DNA of 10,118 bases, from assembly GCA_934101745.1 (NCBI GenBank), contig CAKOSD010000026.1, positions 1-10,118 of the forward strand, written 5' to 3'. The stretch comes from an uncultured Bacilli bacterium. Its GTDB lineage: Bacteria; Bacillota_I; Bacilli_A; RF39; UBA660. The position numbers and the translations under genes were made by a program. Under the pieces are notes generated by a model, which saw only the letters and a list, made by a program, of their open reading frames with translations, was not told where the DNA came from and searched no databases. Shown here one piece after another: positions 6,416 through 10,118 of the stretch. How positions within the stretch are numbered: position 1 is the stretch's first letter; each line of letters begins with the position of its first letter.

Positions 6416-7574
6416 TCTTTATGATTCTATTGTAAATATTCCTTATATAGAAAATATGTATTATGAAGTAAGATTAAAAACTAAACATCGAAGTAAGATA
6501 GTTAATTTTGAAAACTATTATATGAGTAATATTATTAATATATATGAAACTTTAAAACTAAGATGTTATAAACATAATAATTATAATGTATTTTTAGTAA
6601 AAGAGCCTAAATATAGAATTATTATGAGTGAGAATATCTTTGATAAGGTTGTAAATCATTTAATAAGTGAATACATATTATTACCCTTAATAGAGCCCCG
6701 ACTTATTCCTATGAATGTAGCCACTAGAAGAGAAAAAGGGTTAAAATCGGGACTTATGTATACTAAAAAATATATAAATGCTTTAAGAAGAGATAATCCT
6801 AATTTTTATATATTAAAGTGTGATATTCATAAATACTTTTATAGTATCAATCATGAAATACTAATAGATAAATTAAGAAGAATATTACCAGATGAAGAAG
6901 TAATAGAAGTTATTAAAAGTATTTTAACATCTACTTATCAAAATAATACTAATAAACAAATAAAAGACTTAGTAGATAAAGAAAGTAATATTTTAAGAAA
7001 GGCTAATAATCCTTATATGAAAAAAAGATTTGAGGAATTAAGTACGATTCCTTATTATGAAGAAGGAAGAGGTCTACCAATAGGGAATATGACTAGTCAA
7101 TTATTTGCTATTTATTATTTAAATGATTTAGATCATTTTATTAAAGAAAAATTACATATTAAGTATTATATAAGATATATGGATGATTTTATTCTTATGC
7201 ATCCTAATAGAGATTATTTAAAATATTGTTTAAAAGAAATAGAGAAAAAAGTAGAGGAAGTCGAGTTAAAATTAAATAATAAAACAAAGATTATTTCGAT
7301 GAAAGAAGGATTAAATTTCTTAGGATATCGCTTTGTTATTAAAAATAATAGATTATTAGTTCTTATTAATAGTCAAACAAAAAGAAGAATAACCCATAAG
7401 TTAAATAAAATGGCTAAGAATCCCCCAGAAAATTATGGAAGTGTACTGGCTAGTTATAAAGGATATTTAAGTAACTGCTGTAGTGGTTCTTTTATAAGAA
7501 GTCATCCGTGGTTTGAGGGAATTGATATGAAAGTAAAAAAGAAAAATAATAACGAAGTTATAGTTATTAATTAA
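6375..7574 (+). CDS. DGR-type reverse transcriptase
   Basis: A 399-residue reverse transcriptase of the diversity-generating retroelement class, which makes adenine-mutagenised cDNA from template-repeat RNA. Numbering from the ATG at 6375: the first catalytic Asp is D150 in KCDIHKYFYSINH; the DGR-specific motif IGNMTSQ lies at 236-242, where most other RTs have QGxxxSP; the catalytic YMDD is 268-271; the motif LNFLGYRF follows at about 312-319. The N-terminal block SLYDSIVNI matches the 'LYexixd' opening of DGR RTs. There is no maturase, endonuclease or retron-type C-terminal domain, and the length suits a DGR. The gene overlaps the Avd-like gene by 41 bp. A TTG at 6369 has better spacing to AGAGG (6355-6359), so the true start could be there. 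The MutS-like gene follows after 14 bp. Confidence 0.93.
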   Translation: MALLKVLNLKNQSSLYDSIVNIPYIENMYYEVRLKTKHRSKIVNFENYYMSNIINIYETLKLRCYKHNNYNVFLVKEPKYRIIMSENIFDKVVNHLISEYILLPLIEPRLIPMNVATRREKGLKSGLMYTKKYINALRRDNPNFYILKCDIHKYFYSINHEILIDKLRRILPDEEVIEVIKSILTSTYQNNTNKQIKDLVDKESNILRKANNPYMKKRFEELSTIPYYEEGRGLPIGNMTSQLFAIYYLNDLDHFIKEKLHIKYYIRYMDDFILMHPNRDYLKYCLKEIEKKVEEVELKLNNKTKIISMKEGLNFLGYRFVIKNNRLLVLINSQTKRRITHKLNKMAKNPPENYGSVLASYKGYLSNCCSGSFIRSHPWFEGIDMKVKKKNNNEVIVIN

Positions 7575-7588
7575 AGGAAAGTGGTAGT

Positions 7589-7966
7589 ATGTTTATAGAA
7601 TTATATAAAAATGATGGTAAGTTTATTACTTGTTATAATGATGATGCTTATATTTTACATAGTATATTTGGTTATAAATTAGTAGGAGAAGGTAAAAATG
7701 ATAAATTAGGTTTTCCTAGTACTGTAATAGATAAAATAATAGATAAATTAGATAGTTTATCTATTAATTATGAAATATATTATAAAAAAGAATTAGAAAG
7801 TTCTAAAGACTTTAAAAAGAAAAATAATTATCAAAAGTATTTAGAACAAGGGTTGTTACAAGTAGAAATAGATAAAAAGGTAGATTTAATTAAATATAAA
7901 CTTAGTAGATTAGATTTAAAAGAAGTAAATAAAGAATTAGAAAAAATACTGGATATTCTGAAATAA
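7589..7966 (+). CDS. Small MutS domain-I-like protein (MSL-type DGR accessory)
   Basis: A 125-residue protein resembling only the N-terminal mismatch-recognition domain of MutS. Residues 10-20, GKFITCYNDDA, line up with GDFYELFYDDA of E. coli MutS: the stacking Phe (F12) of the F-x-E motif is kept, but the Glu is replaced by Thr14. Further on, GYKLVG...KLGFPSTVIDKIIDKL...INYEIY follows the MutS pattern of 'G(I/F)P...l.kvl.kL...gy.vai'. After about residue 70 comes a charged helical tail (75-125, probably coiled coil) in place of the MutS connector, clamp and ATPase domains. MutS-like (MSL) genes have, as I recall, been listed among DGR accessory genes. The cassette position, 14 bp after the RT with AAAGGA (7573-7578), fits a role in handling cDNA-VR heteroduplexes, which is inference. 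Confidence 0.62.
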   Translation: MFIELYKNDGKFITCYNDDAYILHSIFGYKLVGEGKNDKLGFPSTVIDKIIDKLDSLSINYEIYYKKELESSKDFKKKNNYQKYLEQGLLQVEIDKKVDLIKYKLSRLDLKEVNKELEKILDILK

Positions 7967-7968
7967 GA

Positions 7969-7997
7969 TTTACTTTTTTGGGATTATGTGTTATTTT
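7969..7997 (+). promoter_or_regulatory. Possible separate promoter for the DGR target gene
   Basis: TTTACT (7969-7974), 17 nt, then TGTTATTTT with an extended -10 TG (7989-7990) and TATTTT (7992-7997). The layout resembles the promoter before the Avd-like gene. It would give the target gene expression independent of the RT; the match is modest. Confidence 0.3.
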
Positions 7998-8030
7998 AGT
8001 AATAGATAAAATAGAGGAGTATGAAGTGTT

Positions 8031-10028
8031 ATGAATGATAAGAGAATGAAAAAAAAGACACCGAATAAATACCATGTTTTTATGCTGGTGTTAACTTGTT
8101 GCGTTGTTTGTTTATCAATAATAGGAGTATCTTATGCTTATTGGAAGTTTACTTATATTGCAGAAAAGACTAATAATGCAACATCAGGATGTTTTAATAT
8201 AGAACTTACTGATCAAAAAGATGAAATTAATTTAACTAATGCTTATCCGATTACGGATGCAGAGGGTTTAAAGTTAAAACCATTTAGTTTTACTTTAAGA
8301 AATACTTGTAGTATCTTTGCTCATTATTATGTTAATTTAGAGATGTTAGAGGGTACTACTTTAAATAGTAAATGGGTTGCTACTAAAATAAATAGTGATG
8401 CGATTACGACGCTTGATAAATATAAGACGACTACAACAACTATAAATGGTTCTACAGAATCAAGAACGATTGCGGAAGGATATTTAGGGTCTGATGATAG
8501 TGTTGATTATACGGTATCTTTCTGGATGGATGAAGATGCCACTATTAATGATGATGTTATGAATAAGGTTTTTAAATCTAAAGTAGTAATTGTTTCAGAA
8601 CCTGGTAATTATAGTCCTGTAACGGCTGGTTATACTAAGTTAGGTGAGGCAATACTTGCAAATGAATATCAAACTACACCGGCTATTGCTAAGACTAAGA
8701 TTGCTGCTAAGCAAACGGTTGATGTTACTAATACAGCACCGGTTATTAAGTGGATAGAGAAGACAGGTGGAACTTCGACTAGAAGTGTTATTAAACCAAC
8801 TGCTGATGCGATAAGTTCGGTTACTCAATTAAGTGATTTAAATGCTAATGAACAATATATGTATGTTTGTACGACTAAAACATTTAATAGTGATACCTCA
8901 AGATATTCATTAGGAGGGTGTTCGCTAAAAGATCCAACAACATTAGATTATTCTGGTGATACAAAGTATTATTATTCTACAGAATATATGGCTTATAATC
9001 AAACAAATTCAAAGTTATATGTTGCAAGAAATACTGGGGATTTAAATGTTTATTTGATAACTGGTGCAACAAAGACTACTAGTACACAAACTACTAATGG
9101 TATAACTTATGCTACTAATGTTTATAATTTATCATGTACTACTTTAACCGAGACAGAACTAGAGACAGATAAATCGGATAAGGGGTTATATCAGGCTGCT
9201 GATGATTATGGAACAACATATTTTTATCGTGGTAATGTAAAAAATAACATTGTTCAGTTTGCTGGTTTTTATTGGCAGATTGTAAGAATAAATGGTGATG
9301 GTTCCATAAGACTTATTTATGATGGAACTGAAAAAAATGCTACTGGAGTAAAACAGTCAATAAATAATAAGACATACCAATTTAATAGTTTATATAATGA
9401 TCCAACTTATGTTGGATATATGTACGGCGATAAAGATGGGACAACATTTGATGAAGTACATAATAATACCAATAATTCAACAATAAAGACGGCAGTTGAT
9501 AATTGGTATAAAACCAATATTGTAGATAAAGGATATAGTAGTTACATATCTAATGCCGTTGGTTTCTGCGGGGATAGAACTTTGTACAGTGGTGATGGTG
9601 TAAGTACAACACAATATAGTTATTTTGGCGCTTATGGAAGGTATGCAAAGAACGTTGCTCAGTTTACCTGTCCAGAACCATCAAGAGATTTATATACCAC
9701 TACCGATTCTAGTATAGGTAATAAAGCCTTAACTTATCCGGTAGGTTTAATAACTTATGATGAATTGGTATTTGCTGGTATGGATCAAAGACATATAAAT
9801 AAATTATCATGGGCTTATTCTACGCAACATTACTGGACCCTGTCCCCTTCGTTCTTTTATGCGACGCTCGGCTTTGCTTATGAGTGGTTTTTGTATAGCG
9901 CTGGCTATTTGTACCAATGGAGCAGCGTGGCTAACGGCTTTGGTGCCCGCCCAGTTATCAATCTGAAATCTGATACTCTGATAACTGGAGGCATTGGAAC
10001 GAGTTCTGATCCATTTGTAGTTAGATAG
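8031..10028 (+). CDS. DGR target: exported protein with TasA-like N-terminus and C-type-lectin-like variable domain
   Basis: A 665-residue surface or secreted protein that ends in the putative variable repeat. Residues 1-14 are basic and 15-37 hydrophobic, ending VSYAYWKF, a signal peptide or anchor of the camelysin/TasA kind. Residues about 40-195 continue this resemblance (GCFNIELTD, then PFSFTLRNTC, as in SipW-dependent matrix proteins). A Thr/Ser-rich middle follows. From about 405 a C-type-lectin/FGE-like fold begins (FYWQIVRINGDGSIRLIYDG) and closes with YWTLSP (601-606), GARPVINLKS (638-647) and a short end. Between them lie many codons ending in C or T for Phe, Tyr, Leu, Ala, Ser, Gly, as expected from mutated AAC/AAT codons. 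The start ATG follows GAGGAG (8014-8019) by 11 nt; Met6 is an alternative. Likely role: exported ligand-binding protein diversified by the adjacent RT. Confidence 0.85.
   Translation: MNDKRMKKKTPNKYHVFMLVLTCCVVCLSIIGVSYAYWKFTYIAEKTNNATSGCFNIELTDQKDEINLTNAYPITDAEGLKLKPFSFTLRNTCSIFAHYYVNLEMLEGTTLNSKWVATKINSDAITTLDKYKTTTTTINGSTESRTIAEGYLGSDDSVDYTVSFWMDEDATINDDVMNKVFKSKVVIVSEPGNYSPVTAGYTKLGEAILANEYQTTPAIAKTKIAAKQTVDVTNTAPVIKWIEKTGGTSTRSVIKPTADAISSVTQLSDLNANEQYMYVCTTKTFNSDTSRYSLGGCSLKDPTTLDYSGDTKYYYSTEYMAYNQTNSKLYVARNTGDLNVYLITGATKTTSTQTTNGITYATNVYNLSCTTLTETELETDKSDKGLYQAADDYGTTYFYRGNVKNNIVQFAGFYWQIVRINGDGSIRLIYDGTEKNATGVKQSINNKTYQFNSLYNDPTYVGYMYGDKDGTTFDEVHNNTNNSTIKTAVDNWYKTNIVDKGYSSYISNAVGFCGDRTLYSGDGVSTTQYSYFGAYGRYAKNVAQFTCPEPSRDLYTTTDSSIGNKALTYPVGLITYDELVFAGMDQRHINKLSWAYSTQHYWTLSPSFFYATLGFAYEWFLYSAGYLYQWSSVANGFGARPVINLKSDTLITGGIGTSSDPFVVR
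9834..9965 (+). repeat. Putative DGR variable repeat (VR)
   Basis: This segment is compositionally unlike its own gene. By hand count about 16 of 123 bases between 9834 and 9956 are A and about 53% are G+C, whereas the surrounding gene is strongly A-rich and AT-rich. It encodes the ligand-binding loop of the lectin-like fold, between WTLSP and RPVINL. Adenine loss on the coding strand with little change elsewhere is the footprint of A-to-N mutagenesis. The 3' limit is uncertain; the GC-rich, fixed GCCCGCCCAGTT (9945-9956) may be part of the initiation-of-mutagenic-homology region. The matching TR is not in the window. Confidence 0.75.
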
Positions 10029-10053
10029 ATTAGAATAGAGTACTAATGACTAA

Positions 10054-10081
10054 GTCCCAAAATGAATCATCATTTTGGGAC
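10054..10081 (+). other. Perfect 12-bp hairpin after the VR gene (DGR target-site hairpin candidate)
   Basis: GTCCCAAAATGA (10054-10065) and TCATTTTGGGAC (10070-10081) are exact reverse complements around a 4-nt loop, ATCA. It lies 26 bp after the target gene stop. No T-run follows on the plus strand (next bases GCCAAAG), and none is seen on the minus strand, so it is not a standard terminator. In the Bordetella phage BPP-1 DGR a stem with a 4-nt loop just downstream of the VR is required for efficient retrohoming; this is a good positional match with a longer stem. Confidence 0.65.
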
Positions 10082-10118
10082 GCCAAAGTTGTTAAGCAGA
10101 TAATAGGTAGAGAAGTAC

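Larger units (their letters stand above)
6002..10118 (+). mobile_element. Diversity-generating retroelement (DGR) cassette, TR side incomplete
   Basis: Promoter, Avd-like gene, DGR reverse transcriptase, MutS-like gene, target gene with VR, and VR hairpin are all in one direction with short gaps or overlaps. The order RT before target differs from the Bordetella phage order (target-avd-TR-RT). DGRs do not move themselves in the usual sense. No integrase, phage structural genes or flanking inverted repeats are seen. The right boundary and the template repeat lie outside the window. Confidence 0.85.

Noticed and set aside
6375..7574. Group II intron maturase or retron reverse transcriptase
   Set aside because: The motif is IGNMTSQ rather than QGxxxSP, there is no maturase or endonuclease domain, and an Avd-like gene overlaps its start. 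No intron RNA or msr/msd structure was noticed.
8640..8828. Minus-strand frame opposite the target gene
   Set aside because: A shadow of a Ser/Thr-rich coding region; the product is Ser/Asn/Arg-rich low complexity.
9834..9965. GC-rich stretch read as a recently transferred foreign segment
   Set aside because: It is in frame, lies between conserved lectin-fold motifs, and its main feature is loss of A rather than a general change in codon use; a DGR reverse transcriptase is 2.3 kb upstream. A VR explains it better.
10054..10081. Rho-independent terminator for the target gene
   Set aside because: The stem is perfect, but neither side is followed by a T-run (plus-strand continuation GCCAAAG).
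1..10118. Use of UGA as a tryptophan codon (mycoplasma-type code)
   Set aside because: All genes are full length under the standard bacterial code and tryptophan is always TGG. The absence of TGA stops in the main genes can be explained by AT bias and the small sample.
1..10118. tRNA, rRNA, CRISPR arrays, integrase or phage structural genes
   Set aside because: I looked for clover-leaf or rRNA-like stretches, regular short repeats with spacers, and integrase or phage protein motifs, and saw none.

Overview
The window looks like chromosomal DNA of a very AT-rich, low-GC Gram-positive bacterium, most likely an uncultured gut member of the Bacilli/Mollicutes-related lineages (RF39-like). This placement is inferred from base composition, from the ftsA-ftsZ pair, from AGGAGG-type ribosome binding sites, and from TGG-encoded tryptophan in every gene. 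No gene here needs UGA to be read as tryptophan, and all the main genes stop with TAA or TAG.

Left part (1-4318, plus strand): the 3' end of ftsA, then ftsZ, then a membrane-anchored metallophosphoesterase, close together as a division operon. A 100-bp gap with a candidate promoter leads to a 497-residue protein that I do not recognise. A hairpin terminator at 4291-4318 closes this part and could work in both directions.

Middle (4340-5803, minus strand): one full-length gene of the Rpn/PD-(D/E)XK 'recombination-promoting nuclease / putative transposase' family, followed by two broken copies of its own C-terminal tail. The first copy contains 148 bp that match the parent gene with a single mismatch. 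The parent gene has a 29-codon overlapping ORF with a stronger ribosome binding site just upstream.

Right part (6002-10118, plus strand): a diversity-generating retroelement (DGR). From an extended -10 promoter it runs: an Avd-like four-helix accessory protein; an overlapping reverse transcriptase with the DGR signature IGNMTSQ and YMDD; a small MutS domain-I-like protein; and a 665-residue surface-type target protein. The target has an N-terminal signal/anchor, a TasA/camelysin-like stretch and a C-terminal C-type-lectin-like fold. Near its 3' end (about 9834-9965) is a sharply bounded segment poor in adenine and rich in GC, as expected for a variable repeat (VR) rewritten by adenine-specific mutagenesis. 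A perfect 12-bp stem with a 4-nt loop and no T-tract lies 26 bp after the stop codon, where DGR target-site hairpins sit. I found no template repeat (TR) in the window; it probably lies just beyond base 10118.

How the genes would work together (inference from known DGRs): RT plus Avd copies TR RNA into A-mutagenised cDNA, which replaces the VR and diversifies the ligand-binding face of the exported protein. The MutS-like protein may act on the mismatched heteroduplex. No phage structural, lysis or integrase genes are visible, so in this window the element looks chromosomal.
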